DNA of 64,000 bases, from positions 110,001-174,000 of the forward strand of contig CAUJNA010003239.1 in NCBI GenBank assembly GCA_963377175.1. The letters run 5' to 3'. Shown here in pieces: positions 1 through 11,283 of the stretch. The notes under the pieces were generated by a model. That model did not search any database and was not told where the DNA came from. It was given only the letters and a program-made list of their open reading frames with translations. Made by a program: the position numbers and the translations under genes. This stretch comes from Effrenium voratum (taxonomy: Eukaryota; Sar; Dinophyceae; Suessiales; Symbiodiniaceae). Each line of letters begins with the position of its first letter. Position 1 is the first letter of the stretch.

Positions 1-1322
1 CCTCTTGGTGCATCTTTTCCGAATCCTCCGGAAGGACGGGCGGCGGGATCACGTCCTCCTGCCCGTCTGCCAGAGCAAACAAGCACACGTCTTAGCAGCC
101 CTTGGACCATCCGATGCTCTGAAACCAAGCACACTGATGTTTAAGCATGTCTGCATGCGTATGGCGCAGGAATTCTACCACCAATATGTTGCGTACCAGC
201 AGTTGGATATCTTGAACATTAGATGATGACTTTGCAGCTTTCCCTTCCTGTTGTGGGCAGTTCACCGCATGCAGACGTTGCAGATTCAGCACTTGTCAAA
301 CCAGCTCCGAAACAAACCTTCCTGGCTCCCTCAATCGGGGTCTCGAGTGCAGGATCCATGAACTGGCCCAAACGAAAACTCACACCTACACTCATGTGGC
401 ATGATCCGGTTTCCCCGAAAGGCGCTTCTCCCGAGTCGCCTAAAACTTGCAGAGGAGGAGCGGTCCTCCTTCCTCACCCGCTCGCACTTCTTGCCGTGGC
501 CTGCGCCCTTGGAGCACGAGTGGCAGCAGTGGCTGCGGTGCCAGGTGACCTGCCATCCGAGGCTCCGGACTGCGATGGACTCCGACTCCGACCCGAAACT
601 GCCGGCTCCAGGCCCTTTGGACAGTTTGCCCTGCACATGACTCTCGTTGCCAAGCAACGCAAGCAACCAAGCAACCAAGCAACCAAGCAATCATGCAAGC
701 AACCCACCACGGAAAGGGTCTTACCTTTAGTGTTAATGCTGGGCAAAACACAGCTTCCACAGGAAGGCAGCGGTGAAACAAAAACTCTCTGGCCCGACCA
801 CCTACCCCAGGCTTCCCTCCTGGCCTTGTACGGACAGCCTGCGCCGGGGCACGGCCCGCCGCGCTCCTTCTGGCCGTGCTCCTTCTTGGATTCCTGGCAG
901 GTCGGCGCCTTGCGACCCGAACCGTGGAATGCAGGCGCGTCGGTGTTCCTAAGGTTAAACCATTAATCTCAACCAATCTGTGTGGCGGCCCTTTTATTGT
1001 TGTTTACAGGGTAACAGGCTAGATCTCTGTTACATCTTGGCTTTGATTCTGGCTCATCAGATAGACGTAAAGGCATGGATCAGTCCCATTGCGCAAATGA
1101 CAGTCGGAGATGATGACGTTGAATCATTTGGAACAACGCCGATCTCACAGCGCTCGCTTGAAGCAACGGCAACAGTATGGGGTTGTCGCGCAAAAGACCC
1201 TCTGGGTCTCTCAGTTGGTTCTTTCAAAATTTGGCTACGTGCTGGCCCGATGTTTCGTGAGCATGGGATGTCCTTCTCGTTCGCACATGCTAGCACAAGG
1301 TCCCTGTGAAAGTTCGCCAAAC
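1..1322. other. No supported gene; short CAAGCAAC-type repeat
   Basis: Open frames exist on both strands but none shows a recognisable domain or a clear exon with splice borders. A short imperfect octamer array (CAAGCAAC units) lies at about 656-705. A Cys-containing minus-strand frame near 350-420 (HECRCEFSFGPVHGSC) could be a fragment of a Cys-rich exon but is too weak to call. Confidence 0.4.
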
Positions 1323-1486
1323 CTTTGAGCTTCTCCCGGCCGTCCTTGCGCTTTTGCTTCCAGATGGTACGAGCGATGCCGCAAAGCGACTGCCGGTCCA
1401 CGCGGTGGAAATCGTGGTTGGCGAAGTCGCCCCCGTGCACCTCCGGCCTCTTCTTGTAACACGCATCCTCGGGCTGCGGATCCGGA
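1323..1486 (-). CDS. Probable internal exon, unknown protein
   Basis: The minus strand has an acceptor-like CATCAG before 1486 and a GT donor after CTCAAAG at 1323. The frame between them reads PDPQPEDACYKKRPEV, then HGGDFANHDFHRVDRQ and IWKQKRKDGREKLKG, with mostly G or C in third codon positions, as in other probable exons here. I do not recognise the family. The strong third-position bias and both splice borders make it a better candidate than the overlapping frames. The flanking exons were not identified. Confidence 0.4.
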
Positions 1487-1948
1487 CTGATGCGCTGAAG
1501 TAACGCTGCTGCCGTTTGTGGCTGCGTTTACATCGTGCACGTGTAAATATTCCAGTTGTCCTTCAAGAACGCATGCACGAGCAAGTTGCAGCATAACTCC
1601 AGAGGCCGCCATCACCCTAAATGTATGCCATATGCAAGTTTAGAAGAGTAGAGCCTCGCAATCCTGTACCACAAGGAAAGCTACGTCACACGGGTTTGAT
1701 GTTGCCAGCCATCACTCTCTGATGAACTGAGATGAAGCGCACATTGCACTTACTAGGGAGAAACGCGGTTAATGCTGTTCCTGCTCGGATGATATGATGT
1801 TGACGTGACTCGCCCACCGTTCTCTGCTAAAGTACTGTTCGGCGTCTGATATACGACACTCAGGTAGCGCTGCCGGCCCTTGACCAGCGCACTAGGCCCT
1901 CTGGAGACCGCCAGTTCCAAATCCAGCCCCAAATACTCCCCCCCAAAT

Positions 1949-2061
1949 CTGGGTGAGTTATAATATTTCACCAGCCTGAAATAAGGTGGTTGGGGGGCCA
2001 TTCCCCACATAAACCACCATTTGGGGTGAGGTCGTGTGAGGTCGTTATAATTCACCCAGCC
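1949..2061. mobile_element. MITE-like element, family D
   Basis: About 113 bp with imperfect terminal inverted repeats: the left end begins TCTGGGTGAGTTATAAT and the right end is its near complement (ATTATAACGAC...CACCCAG). It has no coding capacity. It lies about 30 bp beyond the donor of the ZZ exon at 2091-2186, so it is probably intronic. Confidence 0.5.
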
Positions 2062-2090
2062 AAATGATACCCTGCAGTGCGCCGAGGGGC

Positions 2091-2186
2091 ACAAAGGTCA
2101 TAGTCGGGACAAGAGCCGCACTTGAAGCGGTCACCCATGATCGGGGCAGCTTGGCAGCCATCGCAGGTGATGCCCTCGTGAACCAC
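2091..2186 (-). CDS. ZZ-type zinc-finger exon
   Basis: This 96-bp, 32-codon exon encodes [20 protein letters not shown], then [12 protein letters not shown]. This is the core of a ZZ zinc finger: CxxC, then KCxxCPDYDLC. ZZ fingers bind two zinc ions and usually mediate protein contacts. The acceptor is CTTTCTGCAG before GTGGTTCAC, and the donor is GC directly after TGT, so the exon is phase 0 at both ends. The final Cys pair and His residues would lie in the next exon, which I did not find. The parent protein is unknown. Confidence 0.65.
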
Positions 2187-3528
2187 CTGCAGAAAGAGCA
2201 CACAAATGAACACAAGCCACAGAATGCGTCGCACTGAGCAGCATACATTTCTGGCAGCCCTGCTGACAGGTTGATGCCCGAAGACGCTCAATCAACATCT
2301 TGCAAAGCAACAGGCTCGCGAACTTCTATTTCTCGGGGCTGTCAGACATCTTGATATCATTGCGACACAGGTCTTTGTTCATAGTTGACAGTTTGGCACA
2401 CGGAATTCCTGCCAGTCTGCCTTAGCCATTTCCCGGGCGTAGGCTGCCTTGACACAAACCACTGGAGCTTCACGTGCTCCTTCACGTGCTGCCTTTTCAA
2501 TTCCCTTACCACCATAGAAACTCCTGGGTGAAAGGCTGATTTGCTCTTCATCCTGTCTTATGCCTCAGCATCGGCTCCCACAAATGGCAACACTTTCATG
2601 TTGCTTTCTTTGAAGCGCTGCGCTAGGGCGTGCGTCCTGTTTGCTCCATGTTGTTTTCCTCTTCCCAAAGAAACCTGAAGGGTTGCGAATCAGAGATAGC
2701 AGCTGTTTCGGAGACTCTGGTGACATTGTGTGCCTGGAGACACGTGACCACCAACTAGCCGTACAGCCCTGAGTGATGGAATGGCGGATGCTCCAAGTTC
2801 TATGCCTGTACCATATCCAAGCTGTTCAGATTGCCCAATCAGTCCGCGCTCCGGCCTTGAATTGCACGGGCTCCGGCTTGGGCTCCGGCTGGAGCTCCAG
2901 TCGGAGAATCATCTTACCCAGCTCCACTTGCCCCCCACCTGAGCCGAGAGGGCCGCACTTGGACCTTGGGGCTCTACAAGTTGGTGCTTATGAAGTGTTC
3001 ATGGGCTTCAAGGCATAGAAACTACAGCCCTGGACCCTGGTTGCCATGTTCCGCAAAGACAGGTCTGCTACGGATTGTCAATGCCCTGCAGGAGATTACA
3101 AGTAGGGCATCGGGATTCCCCAGCAATTCGTAATGAAATATGTGGTCTGTTGATTGCCACGTGGATGTGGTCCAATCTGCTTGTTTGTGGGATGGTCATG
3201 GAATCCCTTATGAGCACCCTCTTGACTTGGAATTGACCTTCTACCATTCCGAAGCGCCGAAGCCGGGCTTTCAACTCTGTGTCTGACACGGTTGTTGCTC
3301 GAAACATCACCTAGCACCGGCAAATCGGGAAGACAGTACCCGGAAACCGAGTCATGAAGCTGGACAGACCTCAGAATTCCAAAGACCTTATGGCAGGTGC
3401 CAAAGGAACATGGGGCGCATCCAATCCAAAAAGCTCTAAGGCCAGGGCAAGCAACTGGGCCCAGGGTTCACTCCAAAGCACATGCCTCCCTCTCGTCTCC
3501 CGCCTGGGCTGCTTGAGAGCTCCAGGAA
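2187..3528. other. No supported gene
   Basis: I see no convincing exon, RNA gene or repeat family here. Short frames on both strands lack recognisable motifs and third-position bias. It is probably intron or intergenic DNA. Confidence 0.4.
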
Positions 3529-3603
3529 GTCGCTGAAGGAGGCGTCGCAGAGCGTGCATCGGTCGCCCTCGTCGTCGACGTACTTGGCGCAGTAGCAGTT
3601 CAC
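3529..3603 (-). CDS. Cys-rich exon (C-x-C ... C-x2-C)
   Basis: After a GGCCAG acceptor, the minus strand reads VNCYCAKYVDDEGDRCTLCD and continues ASFSDFLE, with almost every third position G or C. The cysteine pattern C-x-C-x10-C-x2-C suggests an extracellular disulfide or zinc-binding module, but no family is assigned. The 3' border is uncertain; GC donors are possible a little downstream. It lies just 3' of the kinase exons on the same strand. Confidence 0.4.
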
Positions 3604-3989
3604 CTGGCCCGAGGCATCGATGTCCAATGTAACTGCCTGAACTGACTGGAAGCATGCTGGCCATAGTAATCATAGGCGAGGTATAAACACCCAAGCCCTT
3701 GTTCAGCTTGATCTTCAACCCCCGAAGTCTGTAAAGAGAAAGCCGGCTTTGACCCATCTTGATCTACCAAAGTCAGCACTAATTCCAGCTCGCCTCCGGG
3801 AAAAGCCGGGACAGCCAGCGGCAAAGGCCCTCGTAGGAGATGTCCGCCTCTTCCAGCCGACCTAACAACCGAGACAAAAGCGCGGCAGCCGGAGGAATGA
3901 GGGGTGAAATGGCACTGATGACGTCTCTGCTCGCAACGCTGCTTGAAGGTCCCTGCACGCTTGTCGTGCACAAACAAGCGCCTCGCGAA

Positions 3990-4688
3990 AAATGCTGTGC
4001 TGCTTCAAGGCTCAGTGGCCGGTCGAGTCCAAAGTCAAGGCCACTGCATCCAAGGCGCAACGGCGGAACTCGGACTGGTAGGTTACCTTCAGGACAGCCG
4101 CCATGGCTTTATCACTTTGCAAAGGGCGCGCAACGTCTCTCCCTGAGCCCCAAAGGCCACCCGCATCGGCCGAGGCTGAGTGGCGAGAGTTGGAAGTTGG
4201 CAGCCGCACGGTGTGGGGTCCGTCCTTGTCCCGCTTCAGACCTCCACCTGCTTTGCTGGAAACCCAACATGCCTAACAAATGGCAGTCATTCACGATTCA
4301 GCTAATACCAAGTGATCCTTGCATGTCAAGCTTGCTTGGGCTAGTTCCTATGCGTGGTGGCTGTGCGTCCTAACATGACCCAACCAACAGTCCCAATTCG
4401 CACACCGTGAAATGAGAGGCGGCCAAGTCGAATCTCGCCCTTGGCCCTAAGCCTTCGCCGTGGCGCTTCACGTCACGGTGCACGATGCCACGGCTGTGCA
4501 CGTGGCGCAATCCCAGAAGGACCTGGCTGGCGCTCTGTGCTTTGGCATGCGAGTTTCAGGTTTGGGTCTGACACGTCTAGAATCCAGGGTTGCAATCACA
4601 AGCAACGTGGCCTCTCCCAGGAAAGTCTCAGGCCTGCTGATTGCGGGTCTTCACGGGCACCCACCCAACACCGATACAACGAAAAACT

Positions 4689-4725
<37 letters not shown>

Positions 4726-4845
4726 AAAGCAGGCAGGCAGGCAGGCAGACAGACAGACAGACACACAGACAGACAGACAAGCAATCAAGCCAACAAACAC
4801 ATGTTAAAACACAACCGCACACACAAACAAAAGCAAACACACAAA

Positions 4846-4922
<77 letters not shown>

Positions 4923-5993
4923 CCGCGCGCGCGCGCGCGCGGGCTTCGCAAAATGTTCACGAGCCCCCTTTCCCAGCACGGGGCCTGCGCGAGGATGTCC
5001 CACACCTCCTCATCCCCGAAGTGCCGACCCAGACGCTTCCGGTTCCTTGGAGACGTCTGCCGTCATAGGAAGTTGGCAACCCGATTGGCTGAACAGGTCG
5101 TCGGCTTGTCCCAAAAGCACCGCCCATGGCCAACAAGAAGCTGCACTAAATGTTTGCACGCACCCTCTCGTAGTTTCAGTGTGCTTCCAGGCAGAGAAGT
5201 ATGATATAAAACATCACCAGGCCCACATGATGCCTCTACCGATTGTAAGAAAAGAACATGTTGCAGTACCCTTCTAGCTGGGATGTTGAACTTCAAACGG
5301 CACAAGGTCAAATCTGTCGCTTTCGATCCGCCATGTAAGACCACTCTCTTACCGCCAAAATGCACAGCCGTCACACCAACAGCAGCGACGTCAAGCGACT
5401 CGGGCTTCGCAGATTGAGTCACTGCATGAAAGTTGATGCCTTTGATGCTTCAAACGGAAGCCAAAAGGGACATCGAAGGAATTCCGACCATTCCTTGGCT
5501 CGCCCCATGGCCATGTCTTTCAAAAGCTCAGGCGCTGCAGCTCCCCATGGAGATCTCCGCGGTTGGCATACTCCAGAACCTTGGCACGAGCACCCCTTGT
5601 TCATGCTAACGATTCGAGAGACGGAGGCTCAATGCTTCATCAAAGGCTTTGCGAGTTCAACCATTGATTCGGGCACCATGCAAATGCCACCTCCAGGCCA
5701 GTGGCCACAAGCAGAGGTCACATGCAGCCCCGGGAAGGGGAGGGAAGTGGTGCTTGAGAGTCGGCCAGTGGTCCAACGGAAGCACACAACAAGCCCTCTT
5801 GCTGCTGGTTTGCATCATGCCCCCCTCAACAAAAGCCTGCAAGTAATACGCCCCAAGCACACCTACTTCATCTGTGCAGGTTCTTCACCCGGCCAAATCA
5901 TCACCGGGGTGCGATGTACAGCACCTGCGAAGGAGCGTCCCAGAAGTAGCCGAAGCATCGGACGATGTTCGGATGGTTCAGCTTCTTCATGAC
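3990..5993 (-). CDS. Protein kinase gene fragment (four exons)
   Basis: Four minus-strand exons spell successive kinase segments. Exon 5913-5993 (27 codons, GC donor) reads VMKKLNHPNIVRCFGYFWD and ends VLYI. Exon ~5535-5579 reads VLEYANRGDLHGELQ; joining them gives LYIVLEYANRGDL, the hinge. Exon 4465-4522 reads QVLLGLRHVHSRGIVHRDVK across its acceptor and holds the catalytic-loop HRD. Exon ~3990-4043 reads GLDFGLDRPLSLEAA and holds the DFG magnesium-binding motif. The order from N-lobe to activation segment is right for a Ser/Thr-type kinase. APE, the C-lobe end and the substrate-specific parts are not seen. Borders of the second and fourth exons are approximate. The introns carry the CAAG/CA repeats at 4684-4941. 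The subfamily is not assigned. Confidence 0.7.
4684..4941. repeat. Compound microsatellite CAAG/CAGG/CAGA, then CA, then GC
   Basis: Tetranucleotide units drift from CAAG to CAGG to CAGA (about 4684-4797). After a short AC-rich gap comes a (CA)n tract of about 70 bp (4850-4921) and then alternating GC (4923-4941). The tract lies in an intron of the kinase gene fragment. Alternating CA/GC is a classic potential Z-DNA sequence. Confidence 0.95.
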
Positions 5994-6380
5994 CTGTGGG
6001 CTGGTGATGAAGTCTCGCCCCAGCAAGCGAGAAGGCTCGAACCTACAAGGTGCACTTGAAGAGACTTTGGGGCCAGGAGTGATGATAGACTAAGAGACCA
6101 ACATTGCGGGACAGTTACTTTTGAGCCTCCAGTTTGCCTCCTGGTCCAGCCCAGGACAACAAGCCTAGGCTGAGGAAGTGGCTTAGAATCAGACCACATT
6201 GGCTACGCCATGAAAGCTTGTGCCAAAGCATCCTAGCGCTTGGAAGATGGGCTGGCGAGAAGCGCTGGCCCAATCCCCCAGTCCGGATGCTGCGCCGGCA
6301 CCACTCCAAAGAAATGAGGTCCCAATCCACTCGGGAGCGCGCGGCAAAGCGCTTTCAAGCAACAACTTCGACGGAAAGTC

Positions 6381-6502
6381 CCTCCCTGCCTCCCTCCCTC
6401 CCTCCCCCTCCCTCTCTCTCTCTCTCTCCCTCTCTCTCTCTCTCTCCCTCTCTCTGCCTCTCTCCCTCTCTCTGCCTCTCTCTCTCTCTCTCCCTCTCTC
6501 TG

Positions 6503-6534
<32 letters not shown>
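6381..6534. repeat. Polypyrimidine CT tract
   Basis: About 155 bp of CCTC, CTCT and CTCTG units, almost purely pyrimidine on the + strand. It lies between probable kinase exons on the minus strand and has no coding support. Confidence 0.95.
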
Positions 6535-6542
<8 letters not shown>

Positions 6543-6663
6543 CGTGTGTGTTTACAGGGTCTTCTTTGACGTGGGTAGACATGGTTGGGTGTTTGTCATG
6601 CAATATCCATATGGCATCATCGGAGCGGCCAAGTGGCAGGGCAGGTATTGTTTGTTTTCTCGT

Positions 6664-6836
6664 TGGGTGGAGGGAGGGGAGGGGAGGGGAGGGGAGGGCA
6701 GGGAGGGGAGGGGAGGGGAGGGAGGGGAGGGGGAGGGGAGGGGAGGGGAGGGGGAAGGGAGAGGGAGGGAGGGGGAGGGGAGCCCGAGGGGAGGGGGAGG
6801 GGAGGAAGGGGAGGGGAGGGAGGGGCGGGAGGGCGG
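6664..6836. repeat. G-rich polypurine GGGGA tract
   Basis: About 170 bp built from GGGGA, GGGA and GGGGGA units. Runs of three to five G recur at short spacing, so the + strand has strong G-quadruplex potential. It begins about 130 bp after the CT tract at 6381-6534, with opposite purine/pyrimidine polarity. Confidence 0.95.
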
Positions 6837-7237
6837 ACAGGGCAGGGCAGCGACAACGCCCCCACCCACCCACCCGAGGCCACACCAACGAGACACGCGA
6901 GAGAGAAACAAACAAACAACGCACCCACACACACACACACCAAACCAACAAGCAGCAGGCAAACCCCGGTGTTGAAGGCGCCTCATACTCGTTGAGCATG
7001 TCCTTGGCCTTGCCAAGCTCTGGCACCTTGCCTTGCACCGCGACCAACAGATTGGCTCAGAGCATGGCAAAGAAGCACGTTGACAAGAAGTACGTTGACA
7101 ATGCACCCCAAAACAAGAAACAACTTGACAGAGCATCCGCATAACCGCATTCCGCTTGCGGTTCAACAGGCTGATTTGTTTTGCTTGCGTGGTATCCTTG
7201 GTCTCCCGGCGCCACACCAAAAAAACGCCGGGAGGGG

Positions 7238-7371
7238 CTCCGGATCGCAGGAGGCCGAGCCGAGGGGCGCTTCTTGAGGACCACCTCCGCGAGCTGCCGC
7301 TCCGAGGTCGGGGCCTTGACCTTCGCCAGATGCACCGAGCCCGCGGGGCCGTTGTAGAGGTCCCGCAGGAT
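7238..7371 (-). CDS. Probable kinase N-lobe exon
   Basis: After a GGCCTCAG acceptor the frame reads ILRDLYNGPAGSVHLAKVK, then APTSERQLAEVVLKKR, with very high G/C in third positions. The pattern G-P-A-G-S-V followed by VVLKK resembles a degenerate glycine-rich loop and the beta-3 lysine of a protein kinase. The exon lies upstream, on the same strand, of the clear kinase exons at 3990-5993. Assignment to the same gene is inference. A GC donor just after CTCAAGAA is possible, so the 3' end may be nearer 7275. Confidence 0.4.
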
Positions 7372-7891
7372 CTGAGGCCAACCGGGCGAAAAGGCGGGCT
7401 GAATTGACGTGAGGACCTGATGTTGGAGATTGAGGGGACGGGGGGGTGTTGCCATAGGTCAGCAAGAGAAAGGAGCGGACACAGCATGGGCGGCAAATTG
7501 CACATGAACCCAGCTGCCAGGTTGTAGACACGCCTGGTTTTTCGTACATGTCTTTGTGAGTGTGCGGCTTGCCTGGGCTGCAATGATACACAAGCATCCC
7601 CCTCTCGCGTGCAGTTCACGCTGACCTCAAAGGCTGTGATCTCACCGCAGCTGGTCTGTCCTGTGCCCTCGCTTCCCTCGTTTTCCTCTATTCTCTGGGG
7701 GTCAAGCTTGGTCTCACCAAGAGACAAAAGAAGGAAGCAAAGGGCCATGAGGGCTAGGCCATGGATTCCTGACCTCCTTTTTGCCCCCAGCTCGTCTCCG
7801 GCCTGGAACTGCCCGGGGTGGGTGAAGTCCCCCACGCTGGAGGGCCTGCCCTGCAGCTTCTCCTATGCGAAGCAACAAAGCAGACGCCGCG

Positions 7892-7999
7892 GCATAGGTG
7901 GCCTTTTGGGAAAAATCGATGGCCCTGGTAAGTAGAATCAACCATCTAAACCAGGGCCCTCTGTTGTTTAAGCAAACCAACCAAAAAGGACACCTATGC
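7892..7999. mobile_element. MITE-like element, family C
   Basis: About 108 bp with terminal inverted repeats: left GCATAGGTGGCCTTTTGGG, right complementary to GCATAGGTGTCCTTTTTGG. The same terminus occurs at the insertion site of the large retrotransposon (26853-27068). It has no coding capacity. Confidence 0.6.
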
Positions 8000-8065
8000 T
8001 CGCAAGCATCAAGTCGGAGTGCAGCCGAAATGATTGGTTCAAACTGACCCTGGCTTTTTACAAGC

Positions 8066-8203
8066 GACACATGTGGCTATGGGTCAAATCCCCGTACCCC
8101 CAGTGAACACCCCACTCCCCACTAAAATAGGTTCTAAAATAGGTGGTGAATTCACCTACCCGACAATGGGGATCCCATTGGTGTTGACCCACGGCCATGT
8201 GTC
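8066..8203. mobile_element. MITE-like element, family A
   Basis: About 138 bp with terminal inverted repeats GACACATGTGGCTATGGGTC and complement (GACACATGGCCGTGGGTC). It contains the family core GTACCCCCAGTGAACA. Related copies lie at 34047, 41989, 48815, 58376 and 63817. Confidence 0.75.
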
Positions 8204-8861
8204 AGGATACAAGTTCACAGCGCCTCCCGCTCCCGCGCCATGGATGGAACATGTGGGCGGAAGGAAACACGTGAGCCTTGAGTCAATGAGCTTTCAAGGC
8301 CTCGCTGGTTTGGGTAAGTTTGTGCTACCAAGGGACCGTCGACCGTCACTCATTTCATCCTTTCCTAGCTTGGCTATGGCAAGGTGACCCGCGCGAGCAG
8401 GAAACGGAGCTTGGGGTGGGGTGGTGGCTTTGATGCTGCTTGGTAGCTGAAGGTGGGGCTGGGGTGGCTTAGTGGAGTGACTCTGAGCTGAAAGGGCTGG
8501 CTGCCCCGATGCCTTCTCTGCACGCACCTGCTTCGGGCGCAGAAGTGGCTGCGCGGAGGCAAGCGTCTCTCAGAGGAAGAGTCGACAAGGGAGCGACATG
8601 CCGGGAGGCCACTCGACAGTCTTCGATTGCAATGACATGGTTCTCATGCTTCAATTACCACGACACCTGCGGAAGCGCAAAGCAATGCAAAGCATCTTGA
8701 ATCCGGAAGGCTTTGTCCGAAACGCCGAGGATCTGGGACAGCAGCAAAGAAGCAAAGGAAGCCCAGGACAGAACAGCCAGGGGTCTTGCAAATACAAGAA
8801 GATCCAATTGAAACATCGGCGACAGAGCCCGTGACCAATCCCTCAGTGTCATTTCTCAGCC

Positions 8862-9265
8862 CCGGGGACCCGGCGGTCGATGTCGGTGTCCACGAAAAAG
8901 CCCGGCTCGCACTTCAAGCACCTGCCATCCGAGATAACCTCTGGCATTTCCTGGGGCAGGCAACTCCAACTGGGCAACTCCTTCTTGGAAGATGTCGAAA
9001 GGACGCATCACAGCAACCTGGCCATTGGGGAACACTTTGACTTCAAGACATTCAGCCCGGACAAGTAGGCATATCTCAGCCATCAAAACGGTATCAAAGG
9101 AGTCAAATCCAAATGGCGGCCGCTTCTATCTATGGCTAGCTTCGTCACGGCGGCCTCTGCATTGGTGGCGGGTCGCACTCCACACATCGAGGGTCTACAA
9201 TGATGGAGCACTCTGGCACTGTGCACTGCGCCGCGTTGGAGGAGTTGTACTGGCCTGCGATCACA
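8862..9265 (-). CDS. Cys-rich extracellular-type exons (two or three)
   Basis: Exon 9160-9265 (acceptor CCATGCAG, possible GC donor) reads VIAGQYNSSNAAQCTVPEC, then SIIVDPRCVECD, with five cysteines. Exon ~8862-8921 (acceptor GGATGGCAG) reads CLKCEPGFFVDTDIDRRVPG, an EGF-like Cys pattern with third positions almost all G or C. Between them, about 8975-9070, a frame CLEVKVFPNGQVAVMRPFDI may be a further exon. Such modules are typical of secreted or surface proteins. They lie on the same strand as, and just upstream of, the kinase exons. Confidence 0.5.
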
Positions 9266-9626
9266 CTGCATGGGTCGATCTGGAGGCTATTTTATCGGGA
9301 GTCTATCCCTGGATGAAGACTACGGAGCAAACAAGTACTTCAGACTGAATCTCTCCACAGCTGGCAGATTGAAACTCCCATCAAAGAATCTGCTCAGATT
9401 TCTGAGATTCACCTTGAACACGAGTTCTCAAATGAGGAAGCTTCAGCATGGGTGAGCTCGATTGACCCTTGCGAGTTATGTGCTTTGCCGAGCCGCGATC
9501 CCAAAAGGAGAGGAAGGAGATGCGCGAGTCCGCCTGGCCGTCGAATGCAGCAAGCTGAATCAGTTGCGTAAGGGACCTCTGGCTTCAGACCTGCCGCTCT
9601 CCCGCCACCCCTGCCAGACAACAGAA

Positions 9627-9653
9627 GAGACGGAGAGAGAGAGGGAGAGAGGA

Positions 9654-9688
<35 letters not shown>

Positions 9689-9791
9689 CAGAGAGAGAGA
9701 GAGGGAGAGAGGAAGAGGAAGAGAGGAAGCGAGAGAGAGAGAGAGGAAGAGGAAGAGAGGAAGAGAGCAAGAGAGAGAGAGAGAGAGAGAT
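9627..9791. repeat. GA microsatellite (polypurine)
   Basis: About 165 bp of GAGA, GGAA and GAGG units, purine-only on the + strand apart from rare C. No gene is supported in it. Confidence 0.95.
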
Positions 9792-10349
9792 GGTGGTGAG
9801 AGCCAGCCCAGATCGGAAAAGTTGTAGCCTGGGCGCATCGGGTATGATGGCAGGCGTCCAGAATGTGCTTTCGGACATGAGTTTGAACCCTACAAGTAGT
9901 TGGTAGGGCCTTCTGTGCCCTTAAGCACCAGCTGCAAAAAGACGGCTCGGGGTCCTCGATATTGCCAATTTCCAGCAACGCCCAAATCCAGCCGCTTCAA
10001 CCACAGCCAGTCGAAAGCAACGCCCAAATCAACCGGTGAATCAGCTCAAGGCTGGAGGACACGTCAGGCCTTCACGTATGTCCCCGCCGTCTCCTGCGAG
10101 ATGTCCTCGCCCTGCGACCAGAACCTTGCGAGCAGCGACATGTCTTACGCAGGCCCTCAGCAAATGCAAGGAGCCGAAGCATATCCCACATGTAGCTCTG
10201 TGTCGGTGAGTCTTAACCGCGAACATGTTCAAGTTCTCCTTCTGAACACTTCCCCTTTTATCGCGGGCATGCACGATAATCTTATGTTTCAAGCCCAAAT
10301 GAACTGCTCGACCAACCATGCCAAGCGACGGTAAAATGTCGAAGCCCGT

Positions 10350-10428
10350 CGCGTTGATGGGCTTGTACTGCTTCCATCCCGGCTCGCATTCACACTCGAA
10401 GGGCTTCATGCAAGTGCCGTGCACGCAC
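10350..10428 (-). CDS. EGF-like exon
   Basis: After the acceptor CCTCACGAG the frame reads CVHGTCMKPFECECEPGWKQ. This is the C-x-H-G-x-C ... C-x-C-x2-G core of an EGF-like domain. The 3' border is approximate. It is the first exon of this type on the low-coordinate side of the retrotransposon; the next EGF-like exons on the other side are at 27.7-31.9 kb, on the same strand. Confidence 0.6.
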
Positions 10429-10886
10429 CTCGTGAGGGACGAAGTGAGAAGGCAAACCCAAAGCCGTTGACTTCAGACATGCGGGTGGAAGGTGACAGCA
10501 AAACAAAAACACAATCCATAAAGGGGTCATGAGTTGCCATCGTGGTCGAGCCTGTGCAAACAGGTCCGGATGGAAAACGGTTCAAGGTCAGTGAGGCCTT
10601 GAAGAAACGCGAAAATGATCTAAGTCCAGACCAGCAAACGGTCGGTTCACGCTCAGCTGCACTTGAACAACACATCAACACCTGCGATTTAGAATGTAGC
10701 AGCCATCACGGCATCTCACCAACCATAACTGCACCACAAACGACACCTCTACGGTCAATCCAAAAGCAGAACCTTCAACAAGCCCAGAGGATGCCATTTG
10801 CCGATTCGGACGGCGCTTTCGGCCGGGGCACTCTGGTGAAGGCAACGGCCAGCTCTGGCAAAGCGGGTAGTCACCTGGAGAGGAAC

Positions 10887-10891
10887 ATAGG
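10887..10891. repeat. Target-site duplication, left
   Basis: ATAGG directly precedes the left LTR and is repeated at 26853-26857 directly after the right LTR. A 5-bp duplication is the usual footprint of Ty1/copia integrases. Confidence 0.9.
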
Positions 10892-11275
10892 TGTGATTCG
10901 GGCACGAGCCTGTGCCCAGGCAATGGGTTAGTTGGGGTAAACAAGCCACAAAAGAAAGGTTCCCCAAAAGCAAACCAATCCCCGGTCCCAAAGATCAGGG
11001 TTTCCCACACACCAGAGAACAACAACCAAAGGAAAAACAAACCAAACAAGAAAAGGGTTAACCCGCAACCTTGGTCGACAACAGGCCGCACGACTGGTCC
11101 CTACCAACCTGGCGGCGGCCCGAGGTCTCTTTCTCCCCCGAGATGCCGTCGGTCGACGCAGGGGTTCGGCGACGCCCATTCGAGGCGCGACGGAACCCAA
11201 AATCTTGAGCCAAACACCACAGGTCAGTCACTACCGCGACATCCCTGGTGATGAAATAAACCATGGCTAATCACA
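10892..11275 (-). repeat. 3' LTR (left)
   Basis: This 384-bp repeat begins TGTGATT and ends AATCACA on the + strand, a perfect 7-bp terminal inverted repeat with TG...CA ends. It differs from the right LTR only by one extra A in an A-run near 11035. It is the 3' LTR because the genes read on the minus strand. Confidence 0.95.
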
Positions 11276-11283
11276 CCCCCCTC
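11276..11283 (-). promoter_or_regulatory. Putative polypurine tract
   Basis: In sense orientation GAGGGGGG directly abuts the 3' LTR, the expected position of the primer for plus-strand DNA synthesis. A perfect 16-bp palindrome, CCCGTCATATGACGGG, lies next to it at 11292-11307. Confidence 0.7.

Noticed and set aside
6134..7835. Frames of 230-427 codons over the CT and GGGGA tracts
   Set aside because: Most of their length is low-complexity translation of the tracts; only the segment at 7238-7371 looks coding.
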